Source: SZUA-36 sp963727635
GTDB taxonomy: Bacteria; Pseudomonadota; Gammaproteobacteria; Xanthomonadales; SZUA-36
Direction of reading: 5' to 3'
NCBI GenBank assembly: GCA_963727635.1
Contig: CAVSHP010000017.1
Span: forward strand, 62,001 to 126,000
Length of the DNA stretch: 64,000 nt
Both the position numbers and the translations under genes were made by a program. Numbering within the stretch: position 1 is the first letter of the stretch; each line of letters begins with the position of its first letter. Shown here in pieces: positions 25,166 to 33,480 of the stretch. The notes below the pieces were generated by a model. It made no database searches. It was not told the DNA's origin and saw nothing but the letters and a program-made list of their open reading frames with translations.

Positions 25166-27698
25166 GACTAACAAGCACATGAAAATACCTCTCCTCGGCG
25201 GACTGCTGACCGCATTCCTCAGCCTGTCCGCGGCGGCCAACGACCTGCACCCGGAGGTGCCGATACTCGATGCGCAGGGCAATCCGGTCATCGAGAGCGG
25301 CCTGCCGATGTCAACCATGATCAGTTGCGGCGGGGATTGTCACCAGACCTCATACATCATGGCCAACAGCGACCACGCCGATGCCGGCGCCAGCCAGATC
25401 GGGCACGGTAAAAATGCCCACAGCTGGCAAAAGGGTCCTGGTTATTTTGGTGGATGGGATCCGCTGGCCTACGATACCGATGGCCTGATAGCGGGCAAGG
25501 ACATGGATCTGCAGAGCTGGCTGAAGCGCTACGGTCCAAGACATGTCGGCGGCGGCCCGGTTGCCGGCCTGGTCGAAATGGATTGCCTGCTTTGCCACAC
25601 GGGCATCACCGATCATTCCGCGCGTAAAGCGGCACTGGTCAGTGGTGATTTTGCCTGGGCCAATTCGGCCTCGCTGTCGGCGTTGGGGATTCTGCTTAAA
25701 ATCGATGGCCAGTGGCAATGGGATATTTCAAAGTTCCAGGCCAACGGCGCCCTGCAAAAAGGTCTTCTCGATATTCATAAACCCCGTGATGAAAACTGCT
25801 CGTTGTGCCACGGTATCGCCGAAAACAACCTGGATACGCCACTCACGATACCGGCCGATGAAAGCAAACGGCACAACACGGACCGGACCGGTCAGATCAT
25901 TTCGCCGCAGAAGCTGTTGAACAGTGGCTTGAATATCGCCGACAAGGAAGACCTGGACTATCCGTTCGATGTCCATACCGACCGCGTAGTGGGTTGTGTC
26001 AATTGCCACTACTCGTTGAATAACCCGGTTTATTTCAGACAACGCGAGGAGAGCCGGCCGGTCCACCTGGACTTCGATCCGCGGCGCCTGACCAACGCCG
26101 ATTACCTGGTTCGCCCTTTGCACCAGTTTGCCAAAGGCCGGTCGACACTGGGCCTGGCGGCGGCGGACACGGAAAACAGCCTGCGCCGTTGTGAATCCTG
26201 TCACGATGCCGAAAATGTGCATGAATGGCTGCCGTACAAAAAGCGGCATTTCGCCTCGCTGGCATGCGAATCCTGTCATATACCGAAGTTGTTCGGTCCC
26301 GGCTTGCAGATGGTGGACTGGACCATGCTGGATCACGAACGCGCAGCCATTGAAACAATACCGCAATGTGACCGGCGACCCGGTCGCGGCGGACAGCCTG
26401 ATCGAGGGATTCAGGCCATTGATTCTGCCCAGGGCCAACGGCAAGGGCGATTTTCACCTCGCGCCGTTTAACCTGGTGACCAGCTGGTACTGGACTGCGG
26501 GTGATCCGGCCATGCCAGTTTCAAGATCGCAGCTTAAAGAGGCGATCTTCCTCGATGGCGACTATCACCCCGATATCGTTGCTGCATTGGACGCAAATGG
26601 TGATGGCGGACTATCCAGCAAGGAATTGCGCCTGGTTGATGAAGCCGGTATCGCTGCGGTCAGGAAACGGCTGCAGGCAGTCGGTCTGACCGATGTGCAG
26701 ATACGCAGCGAAATCACGCCTTTTTCAATCAGCCATGATGTTGTCAATGGTCAGCAGGCAACCCGGGACTGCTCGAACTGCCATGACCGTGATTCGTTGC
26801 TGGCGGAGTCATTTCCCCTCTCGGACTACCTGCCCGGCAACACGCAACCGCAGACGGTCTCGCTGGCCGGCGTCAAGCTGTCCGGTGAGGTGACAGACCG
26901 CCGCGGACGGCGCTGTCAGTTTTCTTTCCGACGCCCACCGCGCCGGTTTTTACATCATCGGTCTGCATACCCAAAGCTGGGCGGACCTGGTGGGTTTGCT
27001 GATGTTCCTCGGTATTGTGCTGGGCGTCAGCGTCCACGCCCTCGCGCGTTATATCGCATACCGCCGCCGGCCGCCGGTGGTACGCCAGTATGAGCGCGTC
27101 CACATGTACGATGCATACGAGCGTCTGTGGCACTGGCTGCAGGCCAGTGCGATCCTGATGCTGCTGTTTACCGGTCTGATCATCCACAAACCGCATTTTT
27201 TCGGTATGTTCAGTTTTAGCTTACGTGGTGAATGTGCATAACGTGCTCGGCTTCATACTGCTGATCAATGCCGCGCTCGCGCTGTTTTACAACCTCGCCA
27301 GCGGTGAAATTCGCCAGTACCTGCCGGAACCAAAGGGCTTTATTCATCGCTCGCTGGCCCAGGCCATGTACTACAGCCAGGGTATTTTTGCCGGTGCAGC
27401 ACATCCACTGGAAAAATCCAAGGACCGCAAGCTCAATCCGCTGCAGCAGATCACCTACCTGGCGATTCTGAATATCCTGTTGCCGGCGCAGGTGATAACC
27501 GGCGTGCTGATCTGGGGTTTGCAGCGTTGGCCGCAAATTGCTGCGGAACTGGGTGGATTACCGGCGCTGGCGCTGGTGCATACCCTGGTGGCGTGGGCGT
27601 TTGCTGCCTTTATCGTCATGCATATCTACCTGACCACCACCGGTCATTCACCGACCGCGGGTATCAAGTCGATGATCGGTGGCTGGGATGACGATTGA
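25158..27698 (+). CDS. multihaem c / EF-hand / cytochrome b fusion (at least three apparent frameshifts)
   Basis: ATG 25158 overlaps the octahaem stop. The joined protein is about 845 residues. A signal peptide ends SLSAAAN. The c-haem sites are CGGDCH (an unusual CX3CH), CLLCH, CSLCH, CVNCH, CESCH, CESCH and CSNCH. DANGDGGLSSKE, coded at 26590-26625, is a complete EF-hand calcium loop between haems 6 and 7. A transmembrane helix (DLVGLLMFLGIVLGVSVHAL) and a cytochrome b domain (YERLWHWLQASAILML to TTTGHSP) follow. Frames break near 26350, 26910 and 27219; each restores conserved sequence. It probably carries quinol electrons to the octahaem protein. The b part resembles the gene at 7644. Confidence 0.83.
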
Positions 27699-27746
27699 GA
27701 AACACGGGCCTGATCCGGTTGCGGAAGGTCCACAAGGAGAGTCAAA

Positions 27747-28271
27747 ATGAGTCAAGTATCAAGGGCAAAGCCCTATTTGAATCCTTACCTGGCAGGTACC
27801 CTGTTGGGTATCGTGCTGTTCCTCGCCTTCTTTATCACCGGCTCCGGACTCGGTGCTTCCGGTGGTTTGAACCATTTGCTGGTCTACGTGCAAAACGCGA
27901 TCGACCCCGAGCACATTGACCAGGTGGCCTATCTGCTGAAAATGGCCGGTGGCGATATCAATCCACTGGACAGCTGGATCGTGTTCCTGACGGTCGGAAC
28001 CATAATTGGCGGATTTATCTCCGGTTTGCTCGGCCGCCGGATCAAAATTGAAACCAACAAGGGTCCACAGATCGGTACCGGGACCCGCTGGATTTTTGCT
28101 TTTGTCGGCGGTGCACTGATGGGTTATGGCGCACGTCTGGCCAGGGGCTGTACGTCGGGCCAGGCATTGTCCGGTGGCGCAGTACTGTCGGTCGGTAGCT
28201 GGGCTTTCATGTTCGCGGTGTTCGGCGGCGCCTATGCGCTGGCTTACTTTTTCCGCAAGTTCTGGAACTGA
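27747..28271 (+). CDS. YeeE/YedE-family transporter, N-terminal half-type
   Basis: The protein is 174 residues, with AAGGAGAG upstream of ATG 27747. It has four to five transmembrane helices and the family motif RGCTSGQALSGGAVLS with its conserved cysteine. YeeE/YedE proteins of the TsuA group carry thiosulfate across the inner membrane through conserved cysteines. A second half-size member follows 11 bases later, so two short proteins may together make the usual full-length channel. The setting between an octahaem cytochrome and a rhodanese suggests sulfur-compound transport. Confidence 0.85.
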   Translation: MSQVSRAKPYLNPYLAGTLLGIVLFLAFFITGSGLGASGGLNHLLVYVQNAIDPEHIDQVAYLLKMAGGDINPLDSWIVFLTVGTIIGGFISGLLGRRIKIETNKGPQIGTGTRWIFAFVGGALMGYGARLARGCTSGQALSGGAVLSVGSWAFMFAVFGGAYALAYFFRKFWN

Positions 28272-28282
28272 GGAGGATTATC

Positions 28283-28860
28283 ATGTTTGCTTTCCCGCTT
28301 CCACTCGCCGAGCCTGTTCGGTCATTGGGGCTCCTACGTGGTTTATACGCTGTGATCGGTATCGCGTTTGGCATGACGCTTGAGAGCGCCGGTTTTGGAA
28401 ACTCGAAACTGCTGGCTGCCCAGTTCTATTTCAAGGACATGCGGGTATTCAAGGTCATGTTCACCGCCATTATCGTGGCAATGACCCTGATATTCCTGTC
28501 ATCGGCGTCTGGTTTGCTGGACTACAACCTGATCTGGGTGCCGCCCACCTACCTGTGGCCCGGTATCGTCGGCGGCCTGATCATGGGTGTCGGTTTCATC
28601 ATCGGCGGCTTTTGCCCCGGCACTTCCCTGGTGGGTATGGCGACCGGCAAGCTCGACGCGGTCATGTTCGTCGTCTGGTGTACTTTTTGGTATCTACCTG
28701 TTTGGTGAAACCGTCAGCAGATTTGCGTCTTTTTTGAAAGTTCCTACATGGGCCGTTTTACATTGCCCGAATTGTTCAATGCCAGTTATGGCACCGTCGT
28801 GATCTGCGTCGTCGTGGCTGCGCTTTTGCTGTTTGCGTGGCGGAAAAAGTTGAGGCCATG
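28283..28860 (+). CDS. YeeE/YedE-family transporter, C-terminal half-type (several apparent indels)
   Basis: AGGAGG precedes ATG 28283. The conserved core is GIAFGMTLESAGFGNSKLL and GFIIGGFCPGTSLVGMATGK, with the family cysteine. The frame slips near 28308 and 28350 (the stretch between, in another frame, reads LFGHWGSYVVYTL), near 28685 (then LFGIYLFGETVSR) and in a T6 run near 28730 (then ESSYMGRFTLPELF to KKLRP). Because conserved sequence resumes each time, sequence error is the best explanation. Full length is about 192 residues with five helices. It likely pairs with the preceding gene. Confidence 0.78.
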
Positions 28861-29520
28861 ATCAACGACGAGCCACCGAGCAAAAACTCCCACGCTGGAT
28901 CAAAAGCCGGCTGCGCTGGTGCACTGTTGGCCTGGCCGCTGCCAACCTGATGATCGGCCAGCCCAGCAACGAGGACCGCTGGCAGGCGGTGGCGGCCGAA
29001 AGCCAGGCCAGGCTGGATAATCGCGAAGTGCAGATTTCGTCTGCGGAGTTTTTGCAATACAGGGATGACAAGAAGATCAAGATCATTCCGCTGGACGTCC
29101 GTGAGGAGACGCTACTACAACCAGTTCCATCTGCGTGGAGCGGTGCATGTGCCGCTGGACCAGGTACAGGCAAAGGCCAAGGAATTGCATTTTGAACCCG
29201 CCAATACCGTTTTCGTCACCATGAGCAATGATGAGGCGGCAGCAACCGAGGCATGGAAGATCCTGCGCGCTGAGAGCGTGCCGAATATCTATATCCTCGA
29301 AGGCGGAATCAATGCCTGGTTCAAGACCTATGCTGGTAACAGTCTCGATAATGTCGAGCAGGGTCTCCAACCGGCAGGAGGATCAATTGGCTTACAGGTT
29401 TAAGCTGCGACCGGCGCCCGGCAACCCGCTGCTGAACCTGACCCGGACCAGCTGGATTTGAAGTTTGAACCAAAGATTATCCTCGAAATGAAACGCGCGC
29501 CGACCAGTGGTGGTTGCGGA
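28858..29520 (+). CDS. membrane-anchored rhodanese with possible GGCG tail (several apparent indels)
   Basis: An ATG at 28858 overlaps the transporter stop. One indel near 28880 is needed to reach the anchor-like WCTVGLAAANLMIG. A rhodanese domain follows: IIPLDVRE, then a slip near 29105, FHLRGAVHVPLDQVQ, TVFVTMSNDEAAATEAW and YILEGGINAWF. The usual active-site cysteine position reads TMSNDEAA, so the catalytic cysteine seems absent from its loop. A TAA at 29401 stops this frame. The same frame stays open afterwards and ends KIILEMKRAPTSGGCG at 29520. Intervening sequence (LAYRF, GARQPAAEPDP) suggests two compensating indels hide a continuous tail. The GGCG ending resembles the sulfur-carrying arm of SoxY. 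The product may be a sulfur carrier for the transporter pair. Confidence 0.65.
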
Positions 29521-29550
29521 TAAGGGTTTGGTCCTGCTTCGAGCTTGAGT

Positions 29551-29976
29551 TTAAACCCGGGCCGGCCCCCCTTCCCGGGGCCGGTTAACAGGACGATCGA
29601 AATCCTTGAATTTTTTATCGTCGGTCCAGACATCGATAACAAGATTGTTGTCCGGGTGCAGAGCCTGCCAAATGGTTTCGGATTTGGCTGGGCAGATGGT
29701 GTTGAGCACCGCCTTTCTTTTCTCGAGATCAGGGATCATGGGTCCTGGAATAAGGAAACCGATCCTTATTTCAGTACCCACTTCTCTTGCGCCCCTGAAC
29801 AGCCATCCGCCCGCGGTTGCATTAAGTGTGGCGACAGGATGTTGAATATAGTAATTGTTGACCCAGACCAGTGATTCGTAGGTGACCGGTTGGGGTTGTC
29901 CGCAGGCAGTAAGTGAAAGTGCACAGACAGCTGCGTACAGAAATTCTTCCCTGAATTTTTTGAACGGGTACATCAT
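29551..29976 (-). CDS. small lipoprotein of unknown function
   Basis: The protein is 141 residues with a lipoprotein signal (YAAVCALSLTAC). I recognise no family. The mature part is mixed polar with WVNNYYIQHP, a stretch IGFLIPGPMIPDLEKRKA and a C-terminal acidic-basic segment (VWTDDKKFKDFDRP). The last residues (VNRPREGGPARV) are read through the GC hairpin at 29562-29584, so the true end could differ if an indel lies there. It is not obviously tied to either neighbour. Confidence 0.62.
   Translation of the reverse strand: MMYPFKKFREEFLYAAVCALSLTACGQPQPVTYESLVWVNNYYIQHPVATLNATAGGWLFRGAREVGTEIRIGFLIPGPMIPDLEKRKAVLNTICPAKSETIWQALHPDNNLVIDVWTDDKKFKDFDRPVNRPREGGPARV
29562..29584. terminator. 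GC-rich convergent hairpin
   Basis: CCGGCCCC and GGGGCCGG form an 8-bp stem, between the rhodanese end and the convergent lipoprotein gene. There is no strong T-run on either side, so it is at best a weak terminator. Confidence 0.5.
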
Positions 29977-30040
29977 TTACCCCTTTGCTTCCCTTGAACA
30001 TATTGTCTCTGTTATTTGTGCGCAGCTAAACTGTCATTGT

Positions 30041-30634
30041 TTACAGTTTGTGGCTTTTGAACAATTCCAGATGGGTTTGCGTATCGAGGTCAAAACCGGC
30101 ATTTTCAAGTGGCACCGCGGTCACCAGGTCGTGGTGGAGTTTGATCATGCTGCGTGCGCCCTGGTCACCTTTGAGCGTTTGCAGTTGTTTAAAACAGCTT
30201 GACGGAAAAATCACAGGTGGCATGTAATTGCCGCCGGCCTGGGCAACGACGATGCGCTCAGGTGCAGAATGCCAGGTTGAAACCAGTGTCTGCAAATCGC
30301 GGGCCTGAATGCGCCATTGATCGCAGAGAAGGATCAACACAGCGCTCGAATCCGGGTTGATGTTATCCACCCCCGTTGCGATTGAGCCACCCAGGCCGTC
30401 CGGCCATCGGGGATTGTGCACCCAGCGTACCGGTGTGTCCTGCGCGACTGCCTGTACTTCGTCCGCGTGCGCCCCGGTTACGACGATGATTTCCACCGGG
30501 CCAATAGCATGTGCATGATTGATCGCGTTTTGAATCAGTGTGCCCGTACCACACCGTAGCAGCTGTTTTGCCTGTCCCAAACGTCTGCTGGCGCCCGCGG
30601 CAGGAATCAGGACACTGAACTGTAGCGGCTTCAC
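30041..30634 (-). CDS. mocA: molybdenum cofactor nucleotidyltransferase, MocA family
   Basis: The protein is 197 residues. The nucleotide-binding signature IPAAGASRRLGQAKQLL opens it, followed by VVTGAHADEV, WPDGLGGSIATGV and LILLCDQWRI (metal-binding aspartate). This matches MocA/MobA-like NTP transferases that make the cytosine-dinucleotide form of molybdopterin for xanthine-dehydrogenase-family enzymes. It overlaps xdhC by 4 bases, the usual partnership. No molybdohydroxylase subunit is in the window. Confidence 0.85.
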   Translation of the reverse strand: MKPLQFSVLIPAAGASRRLGQAKQLLRCGTGTLIQNAINHAHAIGPVEIIVVTGAHADEVQAVAQDTPVRWVHNPRWPDGLGGSIATGVDNINPDSSAVLILLCDQWRIQARDLQTLVSTWHSAPERIVVAQAGGNYMPPVIFPSSCFKQLQTLKGDQGARSMIKLHHDLVTAVPLENAGFDLDTQTHLELFKSHKL

Positions 30635-31719
30635 ACACCGGCCCGGGTCAGCATGCTGCCGTCCCGCCGGTTCAAAAACGCATGGATTTCAGCGACGATG
30701 GCCAGGGCGATGGATTCGGGCATTTCCGCACCGATGTCCAGACCGGCCGGGCCAAAGACGTGGACACCAGGGGCGCCGATTTCGTTGAGCAGGCGGTCCC
30801 GGCGGGTCCGTGGTCCGAGCAAGCCGATATAGGGGATCCTGGCCGCAACGACCTGCTCCAGGTACTGGCGGTCATGACCGAGGTGATGGGTCATCAGCAC
30901 AGCGGCATCCACACGCTCCAGGGCTACCCGTTGGCTGAGTTCCGCCGCTTGCAGCACGCTGACTTCGCAGCTATCCGGAAACCGGTCTGCACGTGCAAAA
31001 CCGGAACGGTGATCGACGATGGTGCAATTCCAGCCCATTTCCGCCGCCAGGCGGGCGACCGGAACGGCGTCATGACCGGCGCCGCAGATCAGAATGGCTG
31101 GTGGCGGCATGAACGGGACCAACAGAAACTCAACTTTGCCCGTACCGGTGTCGACACTTTCCTGCCAGTAACGCCGTGACATGTCGTGGTGCTCGGAATT
31201 GGTGGCGCCTGCGTGGGCCCGGATGCGTTTCATCAACCAGGGATCGCCGAGGCTGTATTCCGCACCACAATACAGGGCAAAGTCCCCGGCTGCATGACCC
31301 GGGTCGCTGCTCGATGTGACCAGGCTTAATAGACCGCTCTGTCTGGCCTGCCAGGCCCGCTCAAGGGTTTCGAGAAAACCGAAACCCGAGTCGCGTTCCA
31401 GTCGTTGCAACATCAGGTGGATGATGCCGTCGCAGCCGAGACCGAGGCCCCAGGCGAAGTCATCCCCATGGCTCATGTCATAGCAGACATTGCGGGTTTT
31501 ACCATCGGCGAATACCTCGCTGGCGTGAGCGGCCAGGTCAGCCTCAAGACAACCACCTGAAATAAGGCCCTTGTAGTTGTTGTCAGCGGCGATCAGCATC
31601 ATCGCGCCGGGTTTGCGGTAGGTCGAACCTGCCGTGTTCACGACGGTGCCCAATACGAGCATTTCATCGCTGCGGTGGGTGCGGTAAAAATCCAGTAATG
31701 CTGCCAGTCCAAGATGCAT
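30631..31719 (-). CDS. xdhC: XdhC/CoxI-family molybdoenzyme maturation factor
   Basis: ATG 31719 gives about 362 residues; in-frame sequence upstream has no better start. The N-terminal XdhC domain has GTVVNTAGSTYRKPGAMM and GLISGGCLEADLA with the conserved cysteine. The C-terminal Rossmann domain has AILICGAGHDAVPVARLAAE and a VVDHR-like strand. These proteins bind and insert sulfurated molybdenum cofactor into xanthine dehydrogenase-type enzymes. With mocA it forms a maturation pair whose target enzyme lies elsewhere. A decayed copy of its 5' part is found at 33204-33330. Confidence 0.87.
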   Translation of the reverse strand: MHLGLAALLDFYRTHRSDEMLVLGTVVNTAGSTYRKPGAMMLIAADNNYKGLISGGCLEADLAAHASEVFADGKTRNVCYDMSHGDDFAWGLGLGCDGIIHLMLQRLERDSGFGFLETLERAWQARQSGLLSLVTSSSDPGHAAGDFALYCGAEYSLGDPWLMKRIRAHAGATNSEHHDMSRRYWQESVDTGTGKVEFLLVPFMPPPAILICGAGHDAVPVARLAAEMGWNCTIVDHRSGFARADRFPDSCEVSVLQAAELSQRVALERVDAAVLMTHHLGHDRQYLEQVVAARIPYIGLLGPRTRRDRLLNEIGAPGVHVFGPAGLDIGAEMPESIALAIVAEIHAFLNRRDGSMLTRAGV

Positions 31720-31775
31720 GAGTTCAGCGTACCTGCTATTCTGACCCGATACTACAATTCTTAAACCGATATTTT

Positions 31776-31787
31776 CCCACACGTGGG
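31776..31787. promoter_or_regulatory. short palindrome conserved in both copies of a duplicated promoter
   Basis: CCCAC-AC-GTGGG lies between xdhC and the first secreted-protein gene. The equivalent place before the second copy (33384-33392) retains CCAC-C-GTGG although surrounding bases differ. Retention suggests a regulator site for the secreted protein. Confidence 0.4.
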
Positions 31788-31874
31788 TGGGGTAGCCGAA
31801 CAGAGCAGAATTATCAGGACGACCTATACTACATATTAACAGGGATATCCATCTGCCATTCCTCAGGACATAAA

Positions 31875-33193
31875 ATGCACTTACATAAAATCTTACTTAT
31901 TTTTCCACGTTATTTCTGTTTGCCACAACATCCGCATTTGCAAACAATGTGACGCTTTCGGGTGTCTTTGACGGCTCTGAACCCGAAATGGCCGCCGCTC
32001 CGGGCAGCTGTGATGACACTACCAAGCGCTACCGGGTGGCGGGCACGATAACCGTCTCAGGGTCGGCTAGCTACACCGTTATCGATGCGGGCAACTGGTT
32101 CCCGTCTTATCTGCCGCAAAGCAATGTCACGGACTCGCTCATCATGATTTATGCAGGTAATTTCGACAGCGCCAACCCGGCGACCAACCGGGTGGTGTCA
32201 GTAGATGACTATGAGGCTGTCACGCTCAATACAGGGACCTCATATACCCTGGTCGTGCAGCATTGGTGCGATCAAATAGATGGTGCTTACGCCATTGTGA
32301 TCGAAGGCGGGCAAAACTCTGTTTCTGGAGACGCTTTCACCTCTCCGGCACAGACCATTGCTAACTTTGACATGTCAAGCCCCAGTGCATATTTTGCCGA
32401 TCTTGGCGGTATTCGCCGCTATAGGAGTGATGTCAAAACCGTCAATGACTCAGGAACCTATTCTTATGTAGACGTGGGCCTGGAAACCGGCGGCGATATT
32501 ATGTCACTGCGGATTTATAAGAATTCATTTGACCCGTTCAATACGGAAACGAACCTTTACTACAATTCTGAAAGCTCATTTATTGGTAGGTTCACACTGC
32601 TGGCCGATGTCACATACGTATTTGTTCTGGTGGAAAATTCAGCGAATACGCCGCACCTGCAGTACGTATTGTATACACCCGGACCATTTAATTTTAATCC
32701 CGGCCTGAACGGTTCCTGGGTGGCGCCAGGGATAAAGAAACAGGGGATTCTCATGGAGGTCGTGCCCAGCCAGAATATTCTGTTCTTCGCTCATTTCACC
32801 TTCCAGGACCAGGTGGCAATTGCCACATCCAAAAACGCGCCTGCAACGGTACAGTCGAGTGGTGGCGGCGACCCGAGGGTGCAGGCTCACCTTGGCGCAG
32901 ATGACCAGATCTGGTTGACGGCCTTTGGGGGCATTCCCGCAAATGGCAATACGATGTCGATCTACTATGAAAATTCCACCGGCGGGCGATTCAACTCAGA
33001 AACACCGGTAGCGACGACAGATTCCACTTACGGAACCGGTTTTATCGAAGGCATCGCCTGTGACCACCTGGTCATCAACTGGAATTTGCCCAGTGGTGTT
33101 TTTGATACCAGGGACTACTACAAGGCAACGCCGGATGGCGTGCCGTATTGCGGCACTTTTATCCATGCGGGCGCGGTGACACCTGTTTGGTGA
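31875..33193 (+). CDS. secreted protein of unknown family, copy 1 (frameshift in signal peptide)
   Basis: ATG 31875 begins a signal peptide like that of copy 2, but one base is missing near 31900 (ATTTTTCC against CATCTTTCC). The mature frame therefore opens without an ATG, at NNVTLSGVFDGSEPEM. About 438 residues follow once corrected. I do not recognise the family. The first about 130 residues look like a beta-sandwich (SYTVIDAG, NTGTSYTLVVQHWCDQIDG) and a second similar domain follows (GTYSYVDVGLETGGDIMSL). Four or more cysteines could pair in the periplasm or outside. It is either silenced or mis-sequenced. Confidence 0.72.
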
Positions 33194-33203
33194 GAATAAC
33201 CCT

Positions 33204-33330
33204 GTACCCGAGTTGCGTTCCGGTCGTTGCAACATCATCGGGCCGGGTTTGCGCTAAGTAGAACCTGCCGCGGTCACAACGGTGCCCGCGGTAAAAATCC
33301 GCTAATGCCCTCAGTCCAGGGTGCGCGAGT
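33204..33330 (-). pseudogene. decayed xdhC fragment
   Basis: The stretch starting ACCCGAGTTGCGTTCC matches xdhC at 31385-31416. After a deletion the match continues with sequence equivalent to 31603-31720, including GCGGTAAAAATCC and GAGTTCAGCG. Several small gaps break the frame. It is the left arm of the duplication unit and not a working gene. Confidence 0.75.
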
Positions 33331-33480
33331 TCAGCGCACCCTATATTCTGACCTGACTTTACAGTTCTCAAACCGATATTTTTCCACCGTGGGTGGGGTA
33401 TCGCACAGAGGAGGAATATGAGGTCGACTTATACTTGTATCTTATGAGGATATCAACCTGGCTTTTCTGAGGATATAAGA

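Noticed and set aside
25728..26444. Leftward frame opposite the c7/b fusion
   Set aside because: Antisense shadow; the forward frame has haem motifs and conserved cytochrome sequence.
26300..29520. Reading this region as a set of pseudogenes
   Set aside because: Protein signatures continue across each slip and several slips compensate each other, which fits sequence error better than decay.
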